This document shows positions 1-6,107 of a stretch of 6,182 nucleotides of DNA, piece after piece; position 1 is the stretch's first letter; each line of letters opens with the position of its first letter. The stretch comes from Oscillospiraceae bacterium. Its GTDB lineage: Bacteria > Bacillota > Clostridia > Oscillospirales > Ruminococcaceae. The stretch spans positions 1-6,182 of the forward strand of contig DNUB01000043.1 of assembly GCA_003508605.1 (NCBI GenBank), read 5' to 3'. The notes under the pieces are model-generated. The model did not search any database and was not told the DNA's origin. It worked only from the letters and a program-made list of their open reading frames with translations. The position numbers were made by a program, and so were the translations under genes.

Positions 1-139
1 AATGGCGGTTTCGCCGTGCGGGTTTGCTCTGCAATGCTTTTTTCCTTATTTTTTGCGGTTTTTATTTTACCGCTATCCTTCTGCGCTTTTAAAGGTATAA
101 TCGCATTTAAGCCGTGTGGTGTATCGGTTAGGCTATGGG
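1..139 (-). other. Region downstream of flhA, no gene start found
   Basis: In related operons flhF often follows flhA, but no FlhF start is recognisable here. The only minus-strand ATG in the stretch opens a five-codon frame, and a TTG at about 33-35 has no SD and an unconvincing product. One frame is open from about 199 to the edge with no ATG, GTG or TTG, reading a Lys-rich peptide ('KIKTAKNKEKSIAEQ' near the end). A small inverted repeat, GCGGT at 55-59 and ACCGC at 69-73, could fold into a 5-bp hairpin, but no T-run follows it on either strand, so it is not called a terminator. The operon probably continues past the window. Confidence 0.5.
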
Positions 140-2224
140 TTATATGCCGATATTTCCCACTGCCTGTATTTGGGTGTTGTTATCTATCTCGCTGTAGGAC
201 AGTACCGTAATTCCCGGCATAAACTGATCCAACAGCTTTTTATAATAAATTCTCGTAAAAGGCGACATAAGGATAACTATTGAGGGCAGAACGTCCTTTA
301 CCTTGTCTATCTCATCGCTTGTATTAGCCACAATGGCGTTTACCGTTTCGGGATCGAGAGACAGAACGCTGCCGCCGTTGCTGTTTTTCTTAACTCCGCC
401 GATAATTATATCCTCAAGGGCAGGGTCAAGAGTAATAACACGCAGGGAACCGCCGTCTGCAAATCTTCTTGTAATGGTACGCTTAAGGGACTGCCTTACA
501 TACTCCACCGTAAGCTCCATATCCTTTAAGGTAGCCGCATGATCGCCCAAGCATTCCAAAATCGTTTCCATATCCCTTATGGGAACGCCCTCGGACAAAA
601 GCATACACAGAATCTTCTGCAAATAACCGTAGGAAACCACATTGGGCACAAGATCCTCCACGATGGTGGAATCGGTTTTCTTGATATTCTCCACCATAGT
701 GCGAACGTCCTGGCGGCTGAGTATTTCGGAGCAGTGAGCCTTGATAACCTCCGACAGGTGAGTTATCATAACGGAAACCGGATCTATCAGCGTGTAGCCC
801 GCAATGTCCGCCATAACCTTCTTGTCCTCGCTTATCCATTTGGCGGGGATTCCAAAGGCGGGCTCTATGGTATCTATGCCCTCCACGGGCTTTGTAACCT
901 CGCCGTTATCCAGTGCAAGAAGATGATCCACAAGAATTTCGCCTCTTGCCACTTCCTCGCCCTTTATCTTGATCACATACTGGTTGGGGTTTATTTCGGG
1001 ATTATTTCTCATACGCACCGAGGGAATAACCATGCCCATATCAAGGGCAAACTGCTTTCGGAAAAGAACCACACGGTCGATAAAATTTCCGCCGCTTTTT
1101 TCGTCCACCAAATGCAAAAGGCTGTAGCCGAACTCCATTTCTATCTGCTCCACGCTGAGCAGCTTAAATACGTTGTCGATATCTCTGTAATAGTTGCTGT
1201 CCCCCTGAGCATTGGCAGCCTTGATCTCCTCAAGCCGCTTCTGCTCCTCCGCCTCTGCCTGGAGGGCAAGCTCCTGCTTTCTGCTTCGGGAAATGGCATA
1301 TCCGCCCAAAATAAGCGCAATGCCCAAAATAATAAGGATAGGCTTGGGGAAGCCCGGCACAAGCATAAGGGCAAGGCAAACGCCTCCCGTTATGAACATA
1401 ACCGTGGGATTTCTTGTAAACTGCCTTTTAACGTCCTCGTTAAAGCTGCCTGTGGAGGCGGAGCGGGTAACTACCATACCCGTTGCCACGGAGATCAGAA
1501 GTGCGGGAATCTGTGAACAAAGACCGTCGCCCACGGTGGCAAGGGAGTAGGTGGACATAACCGTGTTGATATCTCCGCCGTTGATCATACCGATTACTGC
1601 GCCGCCTATAAGGTTTACCAGCGCGGTGATAATAGAAATAATGGCGTCTCCCTTAACAAACTTGGTAGCACCGTCCATAGCTCCGAAGAAGTCGCTTTCT
1701 CTCTGGATATTGGCACGGCGTATCTTTGCTTCCTCGTCGGTGATTGCGCCTGTGTTAAGATCTGCGTCGATTGCCATCTGCTTACCGGGCATTGCGTCCA
1801 GCGTAAAGCGTGCCGCTACCTCGCTGACACGCTCGGAGCCCTTGGTAATTACAAGAAAGTTTACCAAAACTATAATTATGAAAATAATAAATCCCACAAC
1901 GGGATCGCCGCCCATAACGAAGTTTCCGAAGGTTTCGATAACGCTGCCCGCATAGCCCTCGCTTAAAATGCCTCGGGTGGTGGAAATATTAAGGGAAAGC
2001 CTGAAAACCGTGGTGATAAGCAAAATGGTGGGAAATGCGGAAAACTCCAAAGGCTCTTTTATGTACATGGTCATCAGCAAAATAATCACCGACAGCGAAA
2101 TATTCATCAGAAGCAGAAAATCCAGCAGTGCGCCCCCTGCCACATTGTTCAAAGGAATAATAATAGCGAGGACAATAAAAATTACAAATACCGCAAACAC
2201 ATTGGTGCCGATTTTTTTAATCAT
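140..2224 (-). CDS. flhA: FlhA, flagellar export apparatus ring protein
   Basis: Large export-gate protein: its membrane half couples protein export to ion flow and its cytoplasmic half forms the nonameric ring that docks chaperone-substrate complexes. The 694-residue product has the usual length. Membrane segments fill about residues 7-310. Signatures are the FHIPEP pattern 'RLSLNISTTRGIL' at 75-87, 'ARFTLDAMPGKQMAIDADL' at 138-156, an acidic segment important for ion coupling in the family, and 'VGDGLCSQIPALLIS' at 231-245. A charged linker (about 312-345, rich in Glu, Lys and Ala) leads to the cytoplasmic domain, which holds 'VPNVVSYGYLQKILCMLL' and 'IRDMETILE' and ends 'QAVGNIGI'. The ATG at 2222-2224 has AAAGGAGG 7 nt upstream. 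No frameshift or missing key motif was seen. The gene follows flhB after an unusually long 229-bp gap. Confidence 0.98.
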   Translation of the reverse strand: MIKKIGTNVFAVFVIFIVLAIIIPLNNVAGGALLDFLLLMNISLSVIILLMTMYIKEPLEFSAFPTILLITTVFRLSLNISTTRGILSEGYAGSVIETFGNFVMGGDPVVGFIIFIIIVLVNFLVITKGSERVSEVAARFTLDAMPGKQMAIDADLNTGAITDEEAKIRRANIQRESDFFGAMDGATKFVKGDAIISIITALVNLIGGAVIGMINGGDINTVMSTYSLATVGDGLCSQIPALLISVATGMVVTRSASTGSFNEDVKRQFTRNPTVMFITGGVCLALMLVPGFPKPILIILGIALILGGYAISRSRKQELALQAEAEEQKRLEEIKAANAQGDSNYYRDIDNVFKLLSVEQIEMEFGYSLLHLVDEKSGGNFIDRVVLFRKQFALDMGMVIPSVRMRNNPEINPNQYVIKIKGEEVARGEILVDHLLALDNGEVTKPVEGIDTIEPAFGIPAKWISEDKKVMADIAGYTLIDPVSVMITHLSEVIKAHCSEILSRQDVRTMVENIKKTDSTIVEDLVPNVVSYGYLQKILCMLLSEGVPIRDMETILECLGDHAATLKDMELTVEYVRQSLKRTITRRFADGGSLRVITLDPALEDIIIGGVKKNSNGGSVLSLDPETVNAIVANTSDEIDKVKDVLPSIVILMSPFTRIYYKKLLDQFMPGITVLSYSEIDNNTQIQAVGNIGI

Positions 2225-2231
2225 ATGCTGT

Positions 2232-2239
2232 CCTCCTTT
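2232..2239 (-). promoter_or_regulatory. Strong ribosome binding site of flhA
   Basis: AAAGGAGG on the minus strand, 7 nt before the ATG at 2222-2224. It is the best SD in the window and fixes the flhA start, since no in-frame ATG, GTG or TTG occurs between the TAA at 2321-2323 and this ATG. Confidence 0.85.
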
Positions 2240-2251
2240 CCTTCCGACGGG

Positions 2252-2342
2252 CTTGCTTTTGCCTTCAAGCTTGCTTTTGCTCTTTCTTTGCTTTTTTTCG
2301 CACTTGCTTTTTCTCGTTATTTATTTTTTTGCACTTGCTTTT
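2252..2342 (-). repeat. Four copies of AAAAGCAAG in the flhA leader
   Basis: The plus-strand 9-mer CTTGCTTTT occurs exactly at 2252-2260, 2270-2278, 2303-2311 and 2334-2342. The last two extend to an identical 12-mer GCACTTGCTTTT (2300-2311 and 2331-2342). Copies are 18, 33 and 31 bp apart, so this is not a strict tandem array. The surrounding tract is similar in composition (runs of A with GC dinucleotides on the minus strand), which could reflect local duplication or slippage. Confidence 0.75.
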
Positions 2343-2453
2343 GCCTGTTTTGTCTTTTTTGCCTTATTTTTTATCTTAGCCAACGCCTGCCAAAATCAGC
2401 GTTCTGCTGCGGCAAAGAGCGGCGGGCCTTCCGTCCCCTTCGTGCCGCTTGAT

Positions 2454-3590
2454 TTACATTCTAACCTCACGCCGTCCCCGTCTTACTCTTCTGCTTTCAT
2501 CGGGAGCGGCACTGCTGATAACGGGCTTGACGCCCTTTGCGTTAAACATCTCGGTAAGCACCACTGCCACCGCCGAGTACAGCTCGGGAGGTATTTCCGC
2601 TCCTATCTGCACCGTATCGTAAAGGCTGCGGGCAAGAGGTCTGTTTTCGGTAACATACACGTCGTTCTCCTCCGCCACCTTAACTATCTTTAAAGCCAAT
2701 GCGTCCATACCCTTAGCCACAACACGGGGTGCGCTGTAAGCGTTTTCCGACTCGTACTTCAGGGCGACCGCATAGTGAGTGGGGTTTCTCACCACCACAT
2801 CGGAGGTGGGTACGTCCTGCATCATTCTGCGCTGGGATATTTCACGCTGCTTTTGCTTTATCTTGCTCTTTATCTGCGGATCTCCCTCGATTTGCTTAAA
2901 CTCGTCCTTTACCTCCTGCTTTGACATTTTCAGCTTTTTTTCATACTGCCACCACTGAAACACAAAGTCAGCCGCCGCCACAAAGGCAAGCACAATAAAG
3001 ATAAGCATAACTATATCGAAAACCGAAGCCGCTATAAAATAAACCGCCTGTATAGGCTCCATATCGGTGAGCCTGCCCATATCCGCAAGCCTGCTCTCTA
3101 TCTGAAAATAAGCGATAACGCCTATTATTGTAAGCTCGATCATTCCCTTTATAACATTTACAAAGGACTGAAGGGAAAAAAGTCTTTTAAAGCCTTGTAT
3201 AGGGCTTAATCTTGAAAACTTGGGGCGGACAGCCTTGCTGCTGAACAAGCCCCTTGTCTGCGCCAGAACCGCTATTACCGCCACGGCTCCGATTATCACC
3301 GCCACCGGTCCCACTATCATCAGACCGTATTTCAATATATGAAGGGCGTTATTCTGCACAAAGGAAGTATCGAAGTCATATTTGCCGCCTACGCTTGAAA
3401 GATAGCCCTTCAGCATCTCTCCCATGGTTTTAAGCATATAGCCGCCAAATATCCTAAGCACCACAAAGGTTGCCGCCACCGACACTGCGATCACTACCTC
3501 GTTGCTTTGAAGAGCCATACCCTCCTTTTCACGCATATCACGCCGTTTTTTCGGGGTGGCCTTTTCGGTTTTTTCCTCGCCTGCCGTAAT
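2454..3590 (-). CDS. flhB: FlhB, export switch protein, apparently ATT start
   Basis: Membrane protein that regulates gate opening and changes substrate specificity from rod/hook proteins to filament proteins after cleaving itself. The self-cleavage motif NPTH is at 269-272 of the 378-residue reading. N-terminal to it are hydrophobic segments at roughly 32-48, 88-109, 148-162 and 185-212, and the linker 'DPQIKSKIKQKQREISQRRM' at about 237-256. The first ATG in frame (3534-3536) would drop the N-terminal hallmark: the 18 codons before it encode 'TAGEEKTEKATPKKRRD', which matches FlhB openings of other Bacillota. Between the in-frame TGA just upstream and that ATG there is no ATG, GTG or TTG. 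The best start is ATT at 3588-3590, 4 nt after a purine-rich SD-like AGAAGGGGGG. ATC (3591-3593) is too close, and ACG (3585-3587) is a weaker alternative. The C-terminus carries an Arg-rich tail of about 15 residues after the family core. The gene starts 39 bp after fliR. Confidence 0.95.
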   Translation of the reverse strand: MTAGEEKTEKATPKKRRDMREKEGMALQSNEVVIAVSVAATFVVLRIFGGYMLKTMGEMLKGYLSSVGGKYDFDTSFVQNNALHILKYGLMIVGPVAVIIGAVAVIAVLAQTRGLFSSKAVRPKFSRLSPIQGFKRLFSLQSFVNVIKGMIELTIIGVIAYFQIESRLADMGRLTDMEPIQAVYFIAASVFDIVMLIFIVLAFVAAADFVFQWWQYEKKLKMSKQEVKDEFKQIEGDPQIKSKIKQKQREISQRRMMQDVPTSDVVVRNPTHYAVALKYESENAYSAPRVVAKGMDALALKIVKVAEENDVYVTENRPLARSLYDTVQIGAEIPPELYSAVAVVLTEMFNAKGVKPVISSAAPDESRRVRRGRREVRM

Positions 3591-3593
3591 GAT

Positions 3594-3603
3594 CCCCCCT
3601 TCT
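3594..3603 (-). promoter_or_regulatory. SD-like site supporting the ATT start of flhB
   Basis: AGAAGGGGGG on the minus strand, ending 3 nt before the ATT. It can pair with the usual anti-SD of 16S rRNA, with one G-U wobble, as AAGGGGG leaving a 4-nt spacer. That is the same spacing as the canonical fliQ site. No SD is seen at a workable distance from the ATG at 3534-3536. The next ATG (3516-3518) does follow GGAGG, but at only 1-2 nt. Confidence 0.6.
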
Positions 3604-3629
3604 GGTCGGTATGGTCAGGATAAAAAGCT

Positions 3630-4421
3630 CTACTGCCCTATAAGTCCGATCATATTCTCCAAATTTCCGAACATTATTCCCAGCAGATAATCCAAAAAAT
3701 CCGACATAGGCTTTGCCACCGCCAAAAGCACCAGCATACCCACAACGATTTTCAGCTGAATGTTAAGTACAAATATCTGAATGGTAGGCACCGCCCTCAT
3801 CATAACGCCGATGATAAATTCGGTGATAAGCTCCGCCGCCAGAATGGGCATTGCGAATTTTGCCGCCAGGGTCAGCACTATTCCAAGGTAATCCACAATA
3901 AATTTAACAAGATTCAGGGTATCCGCCGTAAATTGATACCCTATGGGCAGAATATCGTAGGACTTTATAAAAAGCTCCACATATTTTAAGTGCCCGCCCA
4001 CTATAAAAAAATATAAAATAAAAAGATAATAAAACAAATTTGCAAACAGAGGCATCTGAACTCCCGTCATAGGATCCATGGCCTTCGCCATTCCGAAGCC
4101 TATCTGAGTATCCATAACCTCGCCCGCATATATGATAACCGTCAGAATAAGGTTTACAAAAAAGCCCAGTATCAGCCCTACCAAAAGCTCCTTGCCCAAA
4201 TTTAAAACAAAAGGAAAAATGCCGCTTTCGGTATAAGCCAGGTCGTTGCTCATATAGCTCATAGTCACCATAGCCATAACCAAAGTCGAGCCGGTCTTTA
4301 TTCGCATGGGTACGTTCTGCCTTGAAAAAACAGGGTTAAAGGTGAATATTCCCGATACACGGGCCGTCACCAAAAGAAAGGCAGCAAAATTGCCCGTTAT
4401 CCATTCCCATAATTCGCTCAA
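3630..4421 (-). CDS. fliR: FliR, flagellar export gate subunit (TTG start)
   Basis: Integral membrane protein that closes the FliP/FliQ helical assembly, one copy per gate in characterised systems. The 263-residue product matches the usual length and is hydrophobic throughout, with about six membrane segments. Family signatures are 'ARVSGIFTFNPVF' at 20-32, 'GKELLVGLILGF' at 76-87, 'GFGMAKAMDP' at 108-117, and a C-terminal block from 'MPILAAELI' (191) through 'GVMMRAVPTIQIF' (205-217). Many relatives have Gln after the Pro of that last motif; here it is Thr213. The start is TTG (4419-4421) with a modest GAGG (4431-4434) 9 nt upstream. An in-frame TAG lies three codons before the TTG, so no longer canonical start exists. 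The C-terminus is not fused to FlhB, unlike the FliR-FlhB fusions of some clostridia. Confidence 0.96.
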   Translation of the reverse strand: MSELWEWITGNFAAFLLVTARVSGIFTFNPVFSRQNVPMRIKTGSTLVMAMVTMSYMSNDLAYTESGIFPFVLNLGKELLVGLILGFFVNLILTVIIYAGEVMDTQIGFGMAKAMDPMTGVQMPLFANLFYYLFILYFFIVGGHLKYVELFIKSYDILPIGYQFTADTLNLVKFIVDYLGIVLTLAAKFAMPILAAELITEFIIGVMMRAVPTIQIFVLNIQLKIVVGMLVLLAVAKPMSDFLDYLLGIMFGNLENMIGLIGQ

Positions 4422-4452
4422 AGCAATCTACCTCTTTTTTTCTTCCGTTCCC

Positions 4453-4725
4453 TCACCCTAACGGTGTGTTCGCCATCAGTTCAAAAATCCGCTCCGTAAA
4501 ATCTATCAGCGAGTTTATCATCCAAGGTCCCAAGGCAAGCAGGGTAAGAGCCACCACAATAACCTTCGGAGCAAAGGTAAGTGTTTGCTCGTGAACCTGT
4601 GTAGCCGCCTGCAATATGGCTATAATAAGTCCCACAAGCATACCCACCAGCAGCAGGGGAACGCCTAACTTAAAGGCAAGCCAGACAGCCTCCTTGAATA
4701 TTTCCATTGCAAGCTCCTGAGTCAT
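4453..4725 (-). CDS. fliQ: FliQ, flagellar export gate subunit
   Basis: Small two-helix membrane protein; in known export gates four FliQ copies pack around the FliP5-FliR1 core. The 90-residue product has the usual family length, with hydrophobic segments at about 13-37 and 54-73. The highly conserved loop between them reads 'QAATQVHEQTLTFAPK' at 39-54; its lysine at 54 matches the conserved loop Lys of the family. The ATG at 4723-4725 follows AAGGAGG (4730-4736) at a short 4-nt spacing. The gene sits 70 bp after fliP and 31 bp before fliR, in the standard order. No anomaly was seen. Confidence 0.97.
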   Translation of the reverse strand: MTQELAMEIFKEAVWLAFKLGVPLLLVGMLVGLIIAILQAATQVHEQTLTFAPKVIVVALTLLALGPWMINSLIDFTERIFELMANTPLG

Positions 4726-4795
4726 ACTGCCTCCTTCCGCAGCTTTGCAGCCAAATTTACCTCAAATATGCTTATCGAAACAAATCCGGGCTTTG

Positions 4796-5743
4796 CTACA
4801 AGTTAAAGGAAGAAATTATGCTTCCTATCAGCAGCTGCCAGCCGTCCACCAAAATAAACAGCAAAATCTTAAAGGGCAAAGAAATCATTGCGGGAGGCAG
4901 CATCATCATACCCATAGACATAAGAGTGGAGGAAACCACCAAATCGATAACAAGGAAGGGTATAAAAAGCATAAAGCCCATTTGGAAAGCCCTTGTAAGC
5001 TCGCTTATGATAAATGCGGGGATAACCACCTGAAAGCCCAGCTGCTCCTGATAATTTTCGAGAGTAATTTCCTCCACATTTGCCTCAACCTGATTTTCCG
5101 TGCCGTAGGAGTCCTCTGTATAAATCGTAATATCCTGCAAATCCAGAAAAAATTTCATATTCCTGTTGGTGGTCTGCTTCAGCATAAAGGTCTTTAAAGG
5201 CTCTCCCGCCTTTGCGATGGCCTCCGAGGTGGTTAATTCGCCCTTTGAATAAGGTACGTAAGCCTCCTCGTTAATCTGCGAAAACACGGGCCACATAATG
5301 AATAACGTCAAAAACAGCGCAATACCCGTAAGCACCATATTGGGCGGCGTCGTATTGGTCTGCATTGCCGACCTTAAAAAGCTCAGCACGATAATGATGC
5401 GGGTAAAGCTGGTGAGCATTATCATAAAGGAGGGAGCAACCGAAAGAAGCGTTACAAGAATAATGACCTCGATAGGCTCGGAAGCGTCAATGCCGATAAG
5501 CTCGTACAGAGCCGAACGGTCCAAATCGTCGGCGGACTGATCTCCGTCCTCCGAGCCGCTTCCGCTGCCGCTTGTGGTAACGATGGGCTGAGTCTCGTTT
5601 TCGCTGTCGTTGTTTGCCGCAGCGGCTCCCACCGCTATAAGGCTGCCGCATAAAATTATGAACAGAGTGACCCCTAACGAGACAAAAAAACTGACAAAAA
5701 GCTTTTTATTCTGTTGTGCTGCCTTAGTGAAAAGCGTCTTCAT
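4796..5743 (-). CDS. fliP: FliP, flagellar export gate subunit
   Basis: Core pore-forming subunit of the flagellar type III export gate; in characterised systems five FliP copies assemble with FliQ and FliR in the basal body membrane. The 315-residue product starts with a signal-peptide-like segment: Lys-rich start, hydrophobic stretch about 15-40 and an AVGAAAAN end. A Gly-Ser-acidic linker follows (about 44-70), then the conserved body: 'SVAPSFMIMLTSFTRIIIVL' at 101-120, 'TTPPN' at about 121-125, 'EPLKTFMLKQT' at about 171-181, 'IPAFIISEL' at about 211-219 and the Met-rich 'MSMGMMMLPPAMISLPFK' at 265-282, which includes residues of the family's methionine gasket. It is longer than the roughly 245-260 residues usual for FliP because of the linker and a loop of about 25 residues near 183-207. 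The ATG at 5741-5743 has AAGGAG (5753-5758) 9 nt upstream and lies inside the end of fliO, which suggests translational coupling. Confidence 0.97.
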   Translation of the reverse strand: MKTLFTKAAQQNKKLFVSFFVSLGVTLFIILCGSLIAVGAAAANNDSENETQPIVTTSGSGSGSEDGDQSADDLDRSALYELIGIDASEPIEVIILVTLLSVAPSFMIMLTSFTRIIIVLSFLRSAMQTNTTPPNMVLTGIALFLTLFIMWPVFSQINEEAYVPYSKGELTTSEAIAKAGEPLKTFMLKQTTNRNMKFFLDLQDITIYTEDSYGTENQVEANVEEITLENYQEQLGFQVVIPAFIISELTRAFQMGFMLFIPFLVIDLVVSSTLMSMGMMMLPPAMISLPFKILLFILVDGWQLLIGSIISSFNL

Positions 5744-6107
5744 CAGCCTTTTCTCCTTGTTTTTCTTCTTTTTCGGAGTCTTCCGCTTTCTGCTTCTTTA
5801 AAAATGCGGAAGCCAGCACCGATTTAAAATCGGGAGTCTCCTCCATACTCATATATTCGTCCTCGGAAATATCCAAATCGCAAAGCTTTTCCACCCTTTG
5901 AGAGGTAACTCCCAAAAGCATTACCCTGCCGCAGACGCCGACAATAAGCAGCATTCCGTCTCTTCCGATATTTACCCTGTCAAGAACCCTTAATCTGCTG
6001 CCCGATTTTACGCCGATCCCCTTGTTCAGCTTCTTTAATGCGTAAAACAAAAAAAAGATCAGCCCCAACACTCCTATGAAAGACAACAGCCATTGTAACC
6101 AGTCCAA
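5724..6107 (-). CDS. fliO: FliO, flagellar export-gate assembly protein (TTG start)
   Basis: Small single-pass membrane protein that in other bacteria helps assemble the FliP ring of the flagellar export gate. The 127-residue product has one hydrophobic segment at about residues 4-22 followed by a Lys-rich cytoplasmic face. A small beta-rich domain follows, with the FliO pattern 'RLRVLDRVNIGRDGMLLIV' and 'VMLLGVT'. The C-terminal 25 residues are a charged Lys/Glu tail. I chose the TTG at 6105-6107 because AAGGAG (6116-6121) lies 8 nt upstream and this start puts the membrane segment at the N-terminus, as is usual. The frame stays open to the window edge, so a longer protein, for example from a TTG at 6171-6173, cannot be excluded. 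The gene is the first complete one of the operon and its 3' end overlaps fliP. The family call is supported by domain layout and by position before fliP; FliO sequences themselves are poorly conserved. Confidence 0.85.
   Translation of the reverse strand: MDWLQWLLSFIGVLGLIFFLFYALKKLNKGIGVKSGSRLRVLDRVNIGRDGMLLIVGVCGRVMLLGVTSQRVEKLCDLDISEDEYMSMEETPDFKSVLASAFLKKQKAEDSEKEEKQGEKADEDAFH

Larger units (their letters stand above)
2225..2453 (-). other. flhB-flhA intergenic leader, two contrasting halves
   Basis: This 229-bp gap is the longest in the operon and no convincing gene was found in it. Reading with transcription, the first 58 bases or so (2453-2396) are about two-thirds G+C by hand count, with a weak 6-bp inverted repeat (AGCGGC / GCCGCT, loop about 20 nt). 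The remainder is rich in A and G, with AAAAGCAAG repeated four times, ending in the strong flhA SD. In the flhA frame the gap has only two stops (TGA 2396-2398 and TAA 2321-2323), and the codons between them are very lysine-rich. There is no T-run after a stable hairpin, so no intrinsic terminator is called, and no convincing promoter was seen. Confidence 0.7.

Noticed and set aside
55..73. Inverted repeat GCGGT / ACCGC as a terminator after flhA
   Set aside because: The stem is only 5 bp with a 9-nt loop, and no T-run follows on the minus or plus strand.
16..210. Plus-strand 64-codon frame (GTG start) with a hydrophobic, Cys-containing product
   Set aside because: It overlaps the end of flhA and lies over A-rich minus-strand sequence, which reads as Phe/Leu-rich on the opposite strand. 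No SD and no recognisable family.
539..1516. Long plus-strand frame of 325 codons opposite flhA
   Set aside because: It lies wholly inside flhA, whose protein is conserved over its full length. The antisense product is His/Asn/Lys-rich with no domain, so it is a shadow of the real gene.
2321..2383. 20-residue minus-strand frame from TTG, very Lys/Ala-rich
   Set aside because: No SD before the TTG, and the low-complexity composition follows from the A-rich tract. Kept only as part of the leader observation.
2376..2400. Possible promoter before flhA (TTGGCA with a downstream A-rich hexamer)
   Set aside because: No acceptable -10 hexamer at 16-18 nt spacing, and no match to the flagellar sigma-28 pattern. 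A-rich tracts give such hits by chance.
2396..2470. 24-residue minus-strand frame from GTG overlapping the end of flhB
   Set aside because: No convincing SD, no recognisable family, and too short to separate from chance in GC-rich sequence.
1968..2693. Plus-strand 241-codon frame across the flhA start, the gap and the flhB end
   Set aside because: It spans two real minus-strand genes, and its Phe/Leu-rich centre is just the complement of the A-rich leader. No SD and no family motif.
3591..3640. Frameshift in the G6 run as the explanation for the missing flhB ATG
   Set aside because: The alternative frames upstream of the G run give no ATG start and no resemblance to the N-terminal residues found in other Bacillota FlhB proteins, so an indel does not restore a better start.
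4726..4795. 70-bp fliP-fliQ gap as a regulatory element
   Set aside because: Only very short, weak pairings (around a GCTGC direct repeat) and the fliQ SD are visible. Nothing suggests a riboswitch, terminator or small gene.
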